Source: Trichosphaerium sp. ATCC 40318 | Taxonomy: Eukaryota; Discosea; Flabellinia; Trichosidae | Direction of reading: 5' to 3' | NCBI GenBank assembly: GCA_038496445.1 | Contig: JALMLS010000015.1 | Coordinates: 727,303-791,302, forward strand | DNA: 64,000 nucleotides | In this document: piece by piece, positions 11,559 through 23,735 of the stretch | Layout of the letters: each line of letters begins with the position of its first letter | Numbering within the stretch: the stretch's first letter is position 1 | Made by a program: the position numbers and the translations under genes | The notes under the pieces: model-generated | The model's database searches: none | Told to the model about the DNA's origin: nothing | Seen by the model: the letters and a program-made list of their open reading frames with translations, nothing else

Positions 11559-14500
11559 TTACAGTACAGCGTCTTTTGAGTTTGTTTCTTTAAGCGTTGA
11601 CGCTATGTAATGTATTAAAACAAATATTGTTAAGCAAGTAAACATACCATTGCTTGTGTTAGTACCAGTATGGACAGAAGACATTTTAGTACTTTGTTTA
11701 AAGCTCGCTTCTATCATGTACTTATGTCCAAAAAGAGCAATTACAGTCAAAGCTACGCGTATGTTAGAATGTTTGGCAACTCGGCACGTGGTAAATTACA
11801 TACCTGTTCCAGCCATTACAAGAAGAGAAACAATTAAGAAAGATGTAAACCTCTTGAGATTCGCAAAAGATAACCCAAATGCTATCAAAGCGAAAAAGAA
11901 GATATTGTATATTGAGAAAAATAGTACTTTTGACTCATTGTAGCGTTTAATTGGAATCATTCTAACTCGGAATGCAAGAACGCACCCAAAAAGAAGCAGT
12001 AGGGCCTGTGGTACAGTTAAAATCGGAGTAAAGTTTAAAAACGGGTAAGGAGAATTACAAAATGATGTTTGAAAACTCGGATTTGTGAACGTACGTTTGT
12101 ACCAATAATGATGTACAGGAAAATGTAGTATACAAGATCGTGATCACATTGGTAGTAGTTAAGACCGTGTCTAATCTCATCAACAACCACATACTCTGTT
12201 GTGTACTTGCCAAGAATAGTCTACAACAATAAGTCTAAAAACAAAAAAAGAATTATTACCAAAAGAGTGAGTAACACCATATGAACACCCAAAAGCGCTG
12301 ATACCCACATGAGAACTTTAAGGTTTGAAATACTGAATACAGTTGTACTCTCGTTCCTCCACAATCTCTCTATTCTTAGAGTTTTTGCAAGAAACGGACT
12401 TGACACAAGTTAGAAAAAAAACGCTTACTTTGAGTGTCTTTTTCGCACCCAAACAGTAGAATGAAACCAATATCTACTAACCAAACACGTGCTATACACG
12501 TGAATTTTGATACAATATTAGGCATAAAAAAGAAGGGGCTGAAGTAAAGTATAATGCTTCCAATGAGAATAAACAAAAGGAACAAAGGAGATGACGCCTA
12601 CAGAAGAATCATTAAGTAAAAACTCTTGATTGTGACCTACAGTAAAAAGATTCCGGGTCCGCTTTGTGAATATCATTGTAAACGTTATTAAAGCTAAGAA
12701 AATAGATAGGGCTATGCTCTTTAGAGTGAAAACAATGGCAACAACAGTTACAAATATTTCACTCCAATGACCTTTCTTCATGTTAGTTCATTCATAAAAT
12801 TACTAACTATATGGAGTTCTTAGCGTACCGTACTCTTGCTTGAAAATACGTTCTTTCCAGGTAGGCATAGGATAAACGAAATCATGTGTTTTAAGACGTT
12901 CAGGAGCAATAACTTCTCTTTTTCCGTTTATGTATTGAATAAAAACTCCTTCTCTTTGCTGAACTTGGTCTGCTCCCCATGAATAACGACCTGATATTGT
13001 ATCAAGCTTCATAGAGAATACTGCTCTATATAATTCATCTTGGAATAATCTGAACCCAGCTGTTGTAGTATTTTCCATGTCCTTAAAAATTGTTAAACAA
13101 AAATTTCTTCAACAACTCCGTACATCTTGGGAACACGTGCACTCATCTTCGGTGTCTATAAAAAGACGCCCATTTTCATCAATCTGAATACACTATTAAT
13201 AAAGTGTACTAACAAAAATAATCACGTGCATCAAGTGTATGGTGTTTTGCTACTTGTTGTATACCCTCCCGAACAAGCAACGACATCGTTAGAGCGTAAA
13301 CGTGTGCTTCCGAGACAGTGACATTGAATCGATTGTATATATCCTCACCAAACTGTTTCATTGTACCATAAGTGGTTGGCGAGAAGCTAGCACTAGGCTC
13401 GAACTAAAAGACAATATCAGCTCAACTCTAGTAGTTCCTCAAACCCGTAGAAATGTAATTATATTAACCAGAGTTCGCGAAAGAGATGTGAAGTTTGTTC
13501 TACTTCATTATGATAATCAACACAAATAACGTACCACAGCTACACCTGAGCGAAATTCCCTAAGGTCGTAATCAATGTTTTCTGCAGTCAGTGGCATTTC
13601 ACTCACAAAAGCTACGGAGAGAAAACTAAGAACAAAAAAAACCCACCATTGTACGAATATTAGAAAATAATACCTTTTGGCGTGTAGTCCATGTCTCGAA
13701 AGTAGCTTGAAAATATATTACCAGTACGAGATACAGGGTGACAAAATATCCATGCGTCTGGATCCTCAGATATTACTTCATCAGCAGTATCCGTAATATT
13801 TTTTGTATAACTCGGAGGATAGTCTGCAAGTGGCAAATCAGATCTAATACCAAAGTCTATGAACCGGGTTATGAAAGGTACATAGAAACAAAGTAATATT
13901 GTACTTCTTGTAAGAGGTATAACGTGTGTGCCAACAATCGTAAAAGCGTTATCCGCCAAGTACTCCAAAAAACTATCACTTTGGCATCTGGCAACAGCTT
14001 CTTCCGCGTAAATCAAACTAACTGTACTCGCACCAGCTAGTCGTAAAGAATTTAAAGTAATCCTTTTTGAAAGAATAAATAAGCAAGGCGATGAGTAATT
14101 TGTGACATCACGTGATAGTACGTAGTACGTAGCATAAAGTCAGAAAAAATTAAATTTACGCACCTGAACATATCTTCACTTGGCGATACTATAGAAACAC
14201 CACGCCTAGCTTTACCGAAACCAGCACCAATCCAAAAGACTATAGAGCTGTTAATATTTTCGCTAAACAAGCGAAAAACTACGCACATCCTGCTGCATCA
14301 ATTTGTTCAAGTATTTCACCAACGGCTGTAGAGCTTGGTGTACCAAAAGGACCATAGAACACTGAAACACTCGAATCATTTATGTACTTTTGATATAACG
14401 ACTTTGTAATAGTTATGTTTCCCCCATCATCCTCTATTACAAACTTGAAGCGAATATTTAAAGTGTCATTATTTTTATCGCGAACCTAACACAAAAAAAA

Positions 14501-14832
14501 TGTTAGTTGACGCTTTTTTTTTAATAGAACTTGTGACTTACAACGGCAGGGTTGGTCTCCATCCATTCTTCAACAAATTGTAGTCCATCTCTTTAATGGA
14601 AAGAGTTAATTTTCTTTGTAAGGGCAGGTGTTAGTACCTTGCTGGCTCCGCTATGCCTCCTGCAAAGATAACACTTGATAGTGGTAATGACAATCCTAAA
14701 ATTGATTATTGGTTATTCTTGAGGTATAAAATCATCGCTATTACGTATTTTGATATCCCTGTCGTACTCTTTACATGATGCTAAATAAAAACAGGCGATA
14801 CAAGCTAAGAAAATAAGGTTAGAGGCAGCCAT
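11559..14832 (-). CDS. Class C GPCR with LivK-type ligand-binding ectodomain
   Basis: About 740 residues over some 14 exons, starting at 14,832 (signal peptide MAASNLIFLACIACFYLAS) and ending at 11,559. Residues ~35-430 form a type I periplasmic-binding-protein fold (FAGGIAEPARDGLQF, VFYGPFGTPSSTAVGEIL, SIVFWIGAGFGKARRG, WIFCHPVSRTGN, VYPMPTWKERI), as in LivK/ANF-receptor domains. The seven-helix part carries class C hallmarks: FTASSPLFLLFILIG (TM2), CIARVWLVDIGFILLFG (TM3), KTLRIERLWRN (second intracellular loop), TTEYVVVDEIR...YYQC (second extracellular loop) and YNESKVLFFSIYN (TM6). The arrangement resembles GABA-B-like receptors of amoebae and early opisthokonts. It should sit in the plasma membrane and sense a small ligand. 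Exon joins were checked by phase; the piece at 13,080-13,270 is the least certain. The C-terminal tail is short (~50 residues). Confidence 0.85.
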
Positions 14833-14868
14833 TGCCACTTTTGCAGTTTTTTTGGTTTTTTCGTGAAG

Positions 14869-14874
14869 CACGTG
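14869..14874. promoter_or_regulatory. CACGTG palindrome upstream of the GPCR gene
   Basis: It lies 37 bases upstream of the minus-strand ATG at 14,832, a position like that seen at other genes here. Confidence 0.4.
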
Positions 14875-15416
14875 ATTTACCTGCTTTTACTGCATAGGAA
14901 CGCCTGTCAATTCGGCGTAGTAGATGCCTCACTGATACCTAAAAGCTTATTTCCGTACTATAATGGAAAAACACAAAAAAAAGCATGGCGGTACTGCATA
15001 GCACTTTGGCGAACCTTCACTTTGCATTACAGGACGATGTTTCACATCAGCAACGAACCAGGATGAATAAACTTACATTGGGAGTTAACAACAATCTGAA
15101 ATTTACAATAACGTCTCACATAGCGACCAGGTCTTCATTATTGAGGTTTCGTTGTTACAAGGCGTAGTGAGAAGTTTTGAATCAGAATTGATGAAAAAAA
15201 TTCCTTCACTGGAAAATAAACTTTCCTGTTTTTGATTCTGCCTGGGTATAGCTGGCGAAAAATCGATAACAGTGTCAGGTTGTGTCTTTTGTAATTTTTT
15301 TATTTGAGCACTGTGGTAAAAGGCTGAGCGATCCCAATTTGTGATTGAGGGGAGCAGTAACAATATAAAATTTAGCCGCCAATTACCACGTGTGCATCTG
15401 CTAGCTAACGTTGTAA
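14875..15416. other. Intergenic region between GPCR and DsbA-like genes
   Basis: Only short open stretches without recognisable domains. The region holds the GPCR promoter side and the 3' end of the gene at 15,417. Confidence 0.4.
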
Positions 15417-16446
15417 CTATGATTCAGCTAGGTCGTTAATAGCCTGAATCCATGCAATTGTTTGAGTGCACCCAGAGAACTGTACACTAGAGGCAAACCT
15501 TAGATAAAGTATGGAATCAGAAAAACAAGGTTTTCGAACCTTTTCCCACTTTCTCTCATTGTAAGCACATAATAAGGTACTCCATTAACGCCATAAGTGT
15601 TCCTAGACTCAATTTCTTGTTCTAGAATTTCTTTCTTATTTCTATCACTCTCAATGTACTCTTTGACGCCCTTGTACAACACATGAGACAAAGTTTATGG
15701 ATTCAAAAGAAATAACTATCCGTACAACAAGTCCTGCGTTTGTACCAATCTGATCAAGTACATTTGCATCACTAATGATAGCAGCATCTTCAAAATATGC
15801 TTTGAAAAGAGTATCCATCAACTAAAGTAACAACACAATGTCACAGGATAATATCAAAAAAAAAAAAGAAAAAAAAAAGAAAATTTCGTTGAAGTCTTCT
15901 AAAAAGCAGCCAAATAAACAAACAAGCTAATACATACATTGTTAAGTTTACCTTGTTCCTTAGCTAATCGTATTAAACGATGAGAGTCAAGAGTTGGAAC
16001 AACAAACCTTTTATTGTTTATCGCAATGCCAACCTTTTTACCTTTTGTCCAAAAAAAGTTAAAATCGAAGAAAAAAACTGTACTGCTTACCAGCTGTTGG
16101 TACAGGTCCATCGACGCGTGATTTGTATCCGTGAGTGGCTAGAAACATCAGTTAAAGAAGAAACGCAAGAATTTATAAAAAATTGTGTTTTTACATTTGC
16201 ACGTTGCGTACCAAGTAAGTAATCATCCAGAGGTACTCCTTGCTTTGGTACTCTACCGCGTGGTACTAAAAAGAATGGTCTCCAATCAACTTGAGCGGTT
16301 TAGAGTTAAACGGTTTTAAGTAACGTACCAGTAAAGTCATACTTGTTTTCCAGACGTTTCAGAGCGTTATCTAGATGTTTTTTGCCAATATAACACCACG
16401 GACAAACATTATCAGATATACACACTACATCGACTTTCTTGCTCAT
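15417..16446 (-). CDS. DsbA/FrnE-family thiol oxidoreductase
   Basis: The first exon reads MSKKVDVVCISDNVCPWCYI, placing the thioredoxin-fold CPWC active site at residues ~15-18 exactly where FrnE-like DsbA proteins have it. The second exon gives VDWRPFFLVPRGRVPKQGV, matching the 'W-x-P-F-x-L' strand of the family. Later exons give a helical insertion (PTLDSHRLIRLAKEQGK, LMDTLFKAYFEDAAIISD) and the cis-proline loop GVNGVPYYVLT, and the protein ends FSGCTQTIAWIQAINDLAES before TAG at 15,417-15,419. About seven introns of 40-70 bases fit by phase. It probably acts on disulfides or as a glutathione-S-transferase kappa-like enzyme; no targeting signal is seen. The substrate is unknown. Confidence 0.8.
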
Positions 16447-16538
16447 GTTGAAAGTTAATTAGGTCTGTTACAGGCTTGGAAGTGTAGAAAAACTTAACGA
16501 ACAGGATGTTTTAAGTCAACACCAAGAACTACATAATT

Positions 16539-16653
16539 TATACGCCACACAGGTATTGTAATCCATCAAAGTTGGATATATCAACTCCACATTGCTTATA
16601 CGCCATACAGGTATTGTAATCCATCAAAGTTGGATATATCAACTCCACATTGA
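16539..16653. repeat. 58-bp direct tandem duplication
   Basis: Two adjacent copies with a 58-base period (16,539-16,596 and 16,597-16,653) differing at about one position. They fall over the last codons and stop of the MORN gene on minus, so the C-terminal end of that gene is duplicated downstream of its stop. Confidence 0.8.
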
Positions 16654-17532
16654 GTTAATTGACCATTGTCATGCCATTCTTTGTATTCACCCTGTTTTAT
16701 GTTATCTTTGTAATGGTATTGCATTAATAACAGACCGTTGTCTCGCCACTCTTTGCATTCACCGTCACACGTCTTCTTTGAAATCACATTGTACTCGTAA
16801 TTGTCCGTTGTCATGCCATTCTTTGTATCCACCCTCTCGTTTCCCGTCCTTACAATGCCATTTTACACTAAGAATACCATTTTTTTTATGCCAATACTTG
16901 CCTTCCCCTTGTATTCGTTTATGATCATCAAAGTAATATTGCCCTGACAACTGACCATTCTCATAAAACTCTTCGCACAATCCTTTCTTGTCTCCTCTTA
17001 AGTATAGCCGCATTTTAACCTTTTTGCTGTTTTCATAAAACTCCTAAAAAAAACCGTTTTAGTAAAAAAAAGTGGGTTACGTACCTCCTGCGTAGGTATA
17101 AAATTACCAGCGTCAGTTGAGTAGAATCGCAAAGGAGAACGCAATGCCATCGCGCTTGCAGTATTTACTATGTGACGGCAATGTAATGAACCATACAATT
17201 GTAATGTTTTAGCCTTGCATATTCTAGGCTTGTACTGTGATTGCCTTATCGCAACGTTAGCTGTTAATTGTCTTAGGACACCTACTAAACGTAACACATC
17301 CTAAAAACGGTGAGATATAGGCAAGCTCATTTTCTTTGTCTATTGTACGTACGTAGCAACATAACTGTAGGCCTCAGTGTTCACAAAAAAATGAGATTAC
17401 TGGAGATCCTTGCGGCTTAAGCCGTTTGGGAGATTCTTTTGTAGCTGGTAATATTTTTTAAGAGTCTATAACTCATGGCAACATACTTTGCTTACCGCCC
17501 ATTAAGGCTAGACGAAAAGTACTGTCAAACAT
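16596..17532 (-). CDS. MORN_2-repeat protein, frameshifted
   Basis: Starting at 17,532 (MFDSTFRLALMG), four short exons in matching phase lead to a basic region (SPLRFYSTDAGNFIPTQE) and then, after a GTACGT...TTTTAG intron, to MORN_2 (YwqK-type) repeats: GLCEEFYENGQLSGQYYF, GGYKEWHDNGQLRVQCDF, GECKEWRDNG, GEYKEWHDNGQLTQCG. Near 16,770 the frame breaks: one extra base separates ...FKED from CDGECKEW. It lacks the F-box-like head seen in the other four family members. MORN_2 repeats form beta-hairpin solenoids used for protein or lipid contacts; no target can be named. Either pseudogenisation or an assembly indel explains the break. Confidence 0.55.
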
Positions 17533-17575
17533 AATCCTTAAAAACATGTGGTGTCGCAATTAAATACATGCGTTG

Positions 17576-17878
17576 GCATCTAGTAAGTTGGTTTATATCC
17601 TTAAAGCTACAGGAAGATCCTAAAGACGTTGAAGAAACTCAAATCTTTCGAAACTCCGTCAGGGCAAAATGATGACTTCATGACATCAATGTACTGTATA
17701 TTGAAAGGATACTTTGGATTGGTTTTTGAAGAAAGACAACTCTTCTTGTGTTTTCAAATGCCAGTTGACATGTTTGTAAAGTGGTGGTGAGTACAAGACA
17801 TAATCGGACAACCTTAATGAATGGTGATTACGTGATAAAGATTTTACTAGTCCAATTGAATGGGATCAAAGTATTGCG
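17576..17878 (+). pseudogene. Degenerate tandem copy of the adjacent F-box-like gene
   Basis: From CTAGTAAGTTGGTTTATATC onward, this stretch repeats 17,885-18,304 with several deletions and stops. It keeps the words for KLVYILKATGR, IERILWIG, MPV-MFVK and DFTSPIEWDQSI. It is a broken tandem duplicate in direct orientation. Confidence 0.75.
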
Positions 17879-18367
17879 TTGACATCTAGTAAGTTGGTTT
17901 ATATCCTTAAAGCTACAGGAAGATTAGAACAGTGGGAAAATAAAGACGGTGAAGAAACTTCTGTAATATCTTTCGAAAAACAGGAGATTAAGACATTCCG
18001 TCAGCCTTTATTTGGCCGGAAATATACTCCTCAAGGTGACCCTGTACTTCATTATCGACCAGAGCATTTAAAGTATAAGAAGTATGTAAGGAACTGGGAT
18101 ATTGAAAGGATACTTTGGATTGGTTTTATGAAGAAAGACAACTCTTCTTGTGTCTTTCAAATGATGCCAGTTGAGATGTTTGTAAAGATACTAAGTTTTT
18201 GTGGTGAGTACAAGACTGGATATATCGTTGACAACCTTAATAAGAATGGTGATTACCAACGTGATAAAGACTTTACTAGTCCAATTGAATGGGATCAAAG
18301 TATTGTGCATGTTGACAACAATACAATCCAAATAAGACAAATAACATTAATGCGAAGGAAAAAGTAA
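17879..18367 (+). CDS. Uncharacterised protein with a C-terminal F-box-like segment
   Basis: One open exon of about 160 codons ends at TAA 18,365-18,367. Residues ~100-118 (MMPVEMFVKILSFCGE) fit the first helix of an F-box (LPxE...IxxxL), followed by a charged tail ending in RRKK. No ATG opens the frame: the reading frame runs back into the degenerate upstream copy, so the true first exon is missing or unresolved. The in-frame repetition of DFTSPIEWDQSI at both ends shows the copies arose by unequal tandem duplication. An adaptor role in ubiquitin ligation would be inference only. Confidence 0.45.
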   Translation: MTSSKLVYILKATGRLEQWENKDGEETSVISFEKQEIKTFRQPLFGRKYTPQGDPVLHYRPEHLKYKKYVRNWDIERILWIGFMKKDNSSCVFQMMPVEMFVKILSFCGEYKTGYIVDNLNKNGDYQRDKDFTSPIEWDQSIVHVDNNTIQIRQITLMRRKK

Positions 18368-18840
18368 AACAAAGACGTAAGAATGTATCAATAAAAAGAT
18401 CTAATACAAACACAAGTTGCTGAGAATATCCACAACAGAGCGCTTAATCCGGTTGCTTGTCCACACAAACAAACAAGTGGCTGTTTTGCGACGTTAAAAG
18501 CCGTCACCGAAAAAGTAACTTACTGATATTAGCTTTGACACGTGATTTCTAGAGATATAGCACTGAATATTTCTTGTTATTGCAAATAAAAAGTATTGCC
18601 ACCTAATAGAAAAGTGTCGGTTATTCTCACTTTTATAGCAAGTACTCGCTTGTTACAGTACATTGTTAATGTCATTGCTTTGCGTTATGACAAGTAACTA
18701 TAGTATGAAGAAAACAAGGATTGTTACTAGACAGCAACTCCAACATCTACCACTTCTTCGTTCAAGTCTAATTCTGTCTATTTTCTGGTCTAAATCATAC
18801 AACATGCACTTAATTAGAATGTTGTTCCTCTCCTTGGGTT

Positions 18841-19297
18841 CTACCTTTCTCTCTTAAGCACCAATGGGTGAAAAATACCTGGAACAAAGATACAAAGTAA
18901 ATCAGATGGCTGATGCATAGTAACAGTCGGTTTTTCCCTCTGAAGAAGCCTCTTCACAAGTTTAATGTAAGTACAAGACAGTAAACAGCGAGTAGTAGTA
19001 CCAGTGTTTATAAGATCGAGGTGTACTTTAAACCCTTCGAAAGTAAGGTTTTCAAACTCGATTGGTGCAGCAAGTATGAGCAAGTTCTATGTCGTGTAGA
19101 TTTCCAACATGTGAAATAGCTTCAACTGTCGCATTCAAAGTAGGTTTTACCTTGGAAAACTCAAGAATTTCATTAACAAACGCGTCATTGCCATCACACG
19201 CAGTGTACGCATCATAAAATGTCGGTAACACTGAGACAAGACCAGCAAAAGCTTTAGGTATGGTTAGAACTATAAAACCCAAACAGATGATTTTCAC
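18841..19297 (-). CDS. Predicted secreted protein, possibly ML-domain-like
   Basis: The minus strand shows a hydrophobic leader (IICLGFIVLTIPKAFAGLV), then YDAYTACDGNDAFVNEILEF, and after a short intron APIEFENLTFEGFKVHLDLI, a Cys-containing stretch (TTTRCLLSCTYIKL) and DLLCIFVPG. The pattern of CDG, then beta strands and a late Cys, is reminiscent of ML/NPC2 lipid-binding domains, but this is weak. The visible frame opens with GTG at 19,297, so an upstream exon with the ATG is probably missing from the model. It lies directly downstream of the surface gene at 19,443 on the same strand. Confidence 0.4.
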
Positions 19298-19442
19298 GTG
19301 AACTTGTTATGTCGGTACCTAATCCAAAGGCAATAAAAATACGTGAAAACGTTACAATCAAGACTGACTAGAACCCTTTCTTTTATTCATCTATAAGCAC
19401 AAACCACACGTGCCTCAAAAAAAAGAAATATAAATTAAACGT

Positions 19443-22106
19443 TCAATCGTTAAGTTCAGTGCTCATCGTTTCGATTTCTTTTGGCTTTCTGAGAGACCAA
19501 GGTACAATTACCCTTCTCACAGGTTTAATTACAAATATGGCTATGATAAATATGATAAAAGTCTGTTCAGAAAAAGGGGTAAGAAAGTGTACTTGAAGAA
19601 TGACTTGAAAAGCTGTTACGTACAAATAGCACTCCAAACGTTACACCAAGCACGATTGGTAAAATACTGTCATCTGAACATTCGTCTGTAAGTAGTAGGA
19701 GAGCAAGACTTTGTAAAGTTAATTAAAAACAAATACACCTAAAACAATATGTTACCCTGTTCTCGAGAGTTGTTGTTCATGATTTACACAATCATTAGCG
19801 ATTACTTCAACACTTCCATTAATACACGGTGATGAAATAGCGTTGATGACAGTGTCAGATGATGTGTCTACTCCTGATACGTCAACAACAAATGAACTGT
19901 TTGGAAGTATCACTAAGCATCCTAAAATGGAGATTGTCAATTTGGGCACACTACAGCATGTGGTACAACTAAACAAAGTTCATACAGAACTTACCTTTTA
20001 CTGACAGAGTGGTACTTTCTTCATCATCAAACACAAGAATCACCTCACCACCATTTGTGAAATCACCTTCAATCACTGTGGGCGTACTGACACTTATTGA
20101 AATATCAGAGGCAACAATTACATCAGCTGCGATAACACATGATGTCATGGGATCACATTCAAGACAAGTGCTATCAATACACTCAATAGTTTTGTTTGGA
20201 GGTATTGGTGGAACTGATGGTTCAATTGTTGGTGAACTGACTGGCTGAATAACAGGAGCAAGTGGTGCTGGCGTATTTGTCGGTGGAAGAGTTGGAGCGA
20301 GACTAGGAGGGAGGGTTGGAGGGATGATATCTAGAAAAGTATAAGTTCTCGAATAAAAAAACAGAGTTGTTCATACAATCACAACTGAAAAGTTTACTAT
20401 CAGTGTTGATAAAAGCAGTTTGTTGATTATTGTCCGATGCCAGCAACACCTTGTAAACAAAAATGGTCAGAAACAGATTTAACATGCATATAAAACGTAC
20501 AACAAGAATGCAATTATGCCTATCAAGTATGCCACTAATGGAGTAATCTTGCACATCAAACATCATTTGTTTCTGAATACCCTAGTTAATGGTGTAAGCC
20601 AAATTGACCATTCTTTGCTTCAATGAAAGAAAAACTGAGGAAGGCTAAAAAACACAATTAACAAAACTGTAACGTACTCCTGTTAGATTATTATTTGGTG
20701 AGAAATTCATCAAGTTTACAAGAGGCGTAAAATACATGTAAACAAATGGAGAATTTAGAGATGAAGAAACACTTTCTGATGTCATTGCAGACACCTCTAA
20801 TTTTGGAAAAACAAGTTTTTCTTTTTCAGATATTGAGTCACATTGCGTGTGCTCAATTTGTACACTGAAATAGTTCAAGTCTATGTCTACTACACGCATA
20901 TGAATAATATCTTCATCTGAGTTGTATTCTAATTCCACTTCTTTTAAAACAGCACCACCAGCATCGAACATGTAAGGAGCTTGTTGCTAAAAAAATGTTA
21001 GTGAAATTATATTGGTTTCTAGTGTATTGATCGCAGGTACACTTTGTGATCCGTTCCAGAGAACGAATACTATGTTGTCCAAAGGAAAAATTGATGCTCT
21101 CAGAAAACAATTATCATTCAGGAGAACAACTGAAGTGTCCACATTTTGAGGGTTATCGGCTTTAACACGTTAGTTTGATTGTATTTTAAGCAAGCTTTGG
21201 TTTGAGCCAATCTATTAACGTACATAGATGGAATTGAGATTCTAGTCCGTTGCTGATTATAATAAGTTGTGCGCTCTGAGAGGAAGTGGAATAACAATCA
21301 ACCAAGTAATCGTTACCAACTTAATAACATTGTAAGAATGAAATTTAAACAAACAACATAATAAACGTACAAGGTATTATTGGATAGTACTTTGTAACTG
21401 TGGTCGTGTCTACGACATTAGGCTCTATCAGTGTTTTGTTTTTTAATATGATTGACTTGAAGATTGAAACAAGCAGGTTAACATGTGTTGTAAGCGGTTT
21501 TAGTTAGGTTTTAACTTACGCTGTTTAATATATCTATGTCAAAATGAAGGATGCCCAATTCTCCACTTGGAGCTCGATACATTGCAATAAATTCAGGGAG
21601 ATGTGTTGGATCTGTGGAGGTTGGCACTTTGACATCTGCAACACTTGCTACGAAAACAGGTTCAAAAGTTCTATTTCCCGCTTTCAAATCTTTCACGTGT
21701 CAGTATCACGTTTTATCAGTGGAATGTGAGTTACCTTGTATTGTCGTTACTGCTACACTTACACCTTGTATACCGACGTTCGGCATTATATTAAAAACTA
21801 AATGCTTCTTTAAATAAAAAACCACTTTATAAAATAAAACAGTCACTTACTAGCACGTGATACAAAGATAAAATACGTAGCGTCTGCTGTGCTTATTGAT
21901 CCTATTTCTGTCGTTCCAACATCTCTCGTTATGCTTTCTGTCTCCATGATCCAATTCGATGCGAAAAACTCATCTTCTGGTGGTATTACAGCGTAAACTA
22001 GCAAAAGGGTTGGTATGGTACACTAATTGGAACTCGTGTTCAATTTACCTGATATCAATAACAATGAGTAAACTATTAACAAAAACGTCAAATCTGATGT
22101 GCGCAT
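19443..22106 (-). CDS. Surface-protein family member F (type I membrane protein)
   Basis: The ATG at 22,106 opens MRTSDLTFLLIVYSLLLIS, joined over a short intron to VYAVIPPEDEFFASNWIMET. Ordered family blocks follow: a long stretch with ESVSSSLNSPFVYMYFTP, a Pro/Thr linker (PTNTPAPLAPVIQPVSS), Cys motif STCLECDPMTSCVIA, beta-rich TVIEGDFTNGGEVILVFDD, GCLVILPNSSFVVDVSG, one membrane segment and the tail KPVRRVIVPWSLRKPKEIE. The Cys/beta part has the look of a small beta-solenoid. It is near-identical, introns included, to the oppositely oriented copy at 25,595-28,235. The CACGTG present upstream of that copy is altered here to TACATA. Confidence 0.65.
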
Positions 22107-22150
22107 GTTTGTGTTTAAGATATTATGTAACCTAATTTGGCCTATGCAGA
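19443..22150. repeat. Left arm of a ~2.7-kb inverted duplication
   Basis: Coding and intronic sequence plus ~45 bases of promoter are repeated in inverted orientation at 25,553-28,235. The 3.4-kb spacer carries a MORN gene and a recombinase-like fragment. Confidence 0.8.
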
Positions 22151-22186
22151 AGAAGGAAAAAGTCAACTAGGATCTAATTTCAGCGC

Positions 22187-22222
22187 TCTGTCAGATCTGA
22201 CGGATCTGGCACTTCTGACAGA
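22187..22222. repeat. Perfect 9-bp inverted repeat
   Basis: TCTGTCAGA at 22,187-22,195 and its exact reverse complement TCTGACAGA at 22,214-22,222, with an additional GATCTGACGGATC core. It could form a hairpin. Confidence 0.5.
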
Positions 22223-23735
22223 CCTTGTAAATCCCACTTTTAAAAGACCTGCCCTCGCGCCTGTCCGCTAATCCAACCGTTTCACGTGATTTAACAAACC
22301 AAATTGGTATTTACATATTAGACACTGGTGACGTGTACAAAGCCTGGAGCAACATTGGTAGAGTTTTAGGGGTTTTTTAACGTTAGTACACCTACTTTGG
22401 TGTTTGATGCTGCTAGGGCGCCTTTGTTAGCGTGGGGTAGGCGCTAGAGTAGCGCTAGTAAGTTATACACGTTGATTTTTGAAGCAAAATACAGCAAACA
22501 ATGTTGTTGATGCATTCTGACCGTCTTTGGCGGTAATACGATAGCTTTGTAGGACCATACCTTTTTAATTCGCTTTTAGCTCATCGCATACTTCCTTGGT
22601 TTGATCTCACCTTGTACGGTGTGCGTAGGTAAAACACTGTGATCACTTTGCATGGTATTAAAACTGACAGATCATTATTATTAACTTATGTGACAAAAAA
22701 AGATATCTATCAGTAACAAATTTCCCTGCTCTAATAACTCAGCGCCCTTGTTTCATTTTATTCTGATACTCCGTATATATCATGCCTAAAAGCATACTTT
22801 TGGCGTGATCATGGTTTTTGGAAACAAGCTGGCAAACTCACTTTACTGACCCATTTTAGTGAACAAGTGCAATAATATTATATCTTTTGTCCAAGCACCA
22901 CTTTCGTAGGTATAAAGGCCTAATGAAATTAAGTTAAAAGATTAAAACAGCACCTTAGTGGTGCAGAATAGTATAAAGTTGGGGTACAACAAAAGTTAGA
23001 ATTTTTTGCCTGCTTTTTCGAATTTGTTACATGCTACACAGACTCTTGAATTCAAATTATACTAAATTCTATTTGTAGGCTCTTTCTATTGCCTGAATAA
23101 AGCTGCAGACTTGAATTGAAAACTGGTAGTAGCTACAGGCATTACCATAGAAATTGTTTTTTCTGCTTCCAAATTTGGCTGACACTAGGTACTGTAGTTT
23201 TATCAAGAGTGTTATATACTTGAACAAGCGTCTGGGGAGTGTGACACTCCCCTAAACACTGCAACATTGGTAGGGGTGTACAATTGAGCAACAATTTCTC
23301 TATACAACCAATAACATAAGCACTTTTAGCTGGTAGTGTATCACTTCAGCTTAGTTTTACACTTGTCTCTGTTTGCTCTTTTAACGTTTTTTTGGACCGT
23401 TATACATCCAACAGTAGTTTTGTGCAATGCACCTCACCGAAAGAATAAATCCAACACCATCTAAAGCTGATGAAACTCATTAGCCCTGGCATTACCTTTA
23501 TCACTAACTCTACAGTGATGACAATATCGCTGACTTACTGATAACAGACGCTAAAATCCATGGAAGATCAAACCTGAAAGACCCTCTATCAAAAACACAG
23601 GGTTAGGGCTAGACTCCCTCATAGACCTTGGTATTACAATGTACATTTTCACACCTTTCTTGATATGGACAATAATTAAGTTACTTAAAATAAAACACGT
23701 TGTTTATCATCAATTACTCGCAAAGTGCATCGTGC
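22223..23735. other. Gene-poor spacer
   Basis: AT-rich sequence with stops in all frames. No domain-bearing reading frame, RNA gene or repeat array was recognised. It separates the inverted surface gene from the MORN gene. Confidence 0.4.

Noticed and set aside
17100-17300. Mitochondrial presequence (LRFYSTDAG resembles a cleavage site) at the start of the MORN gene
   Set aside because: Upstream exons in matching phase place this stretch inside the protein, and the apparent start there is GTG.
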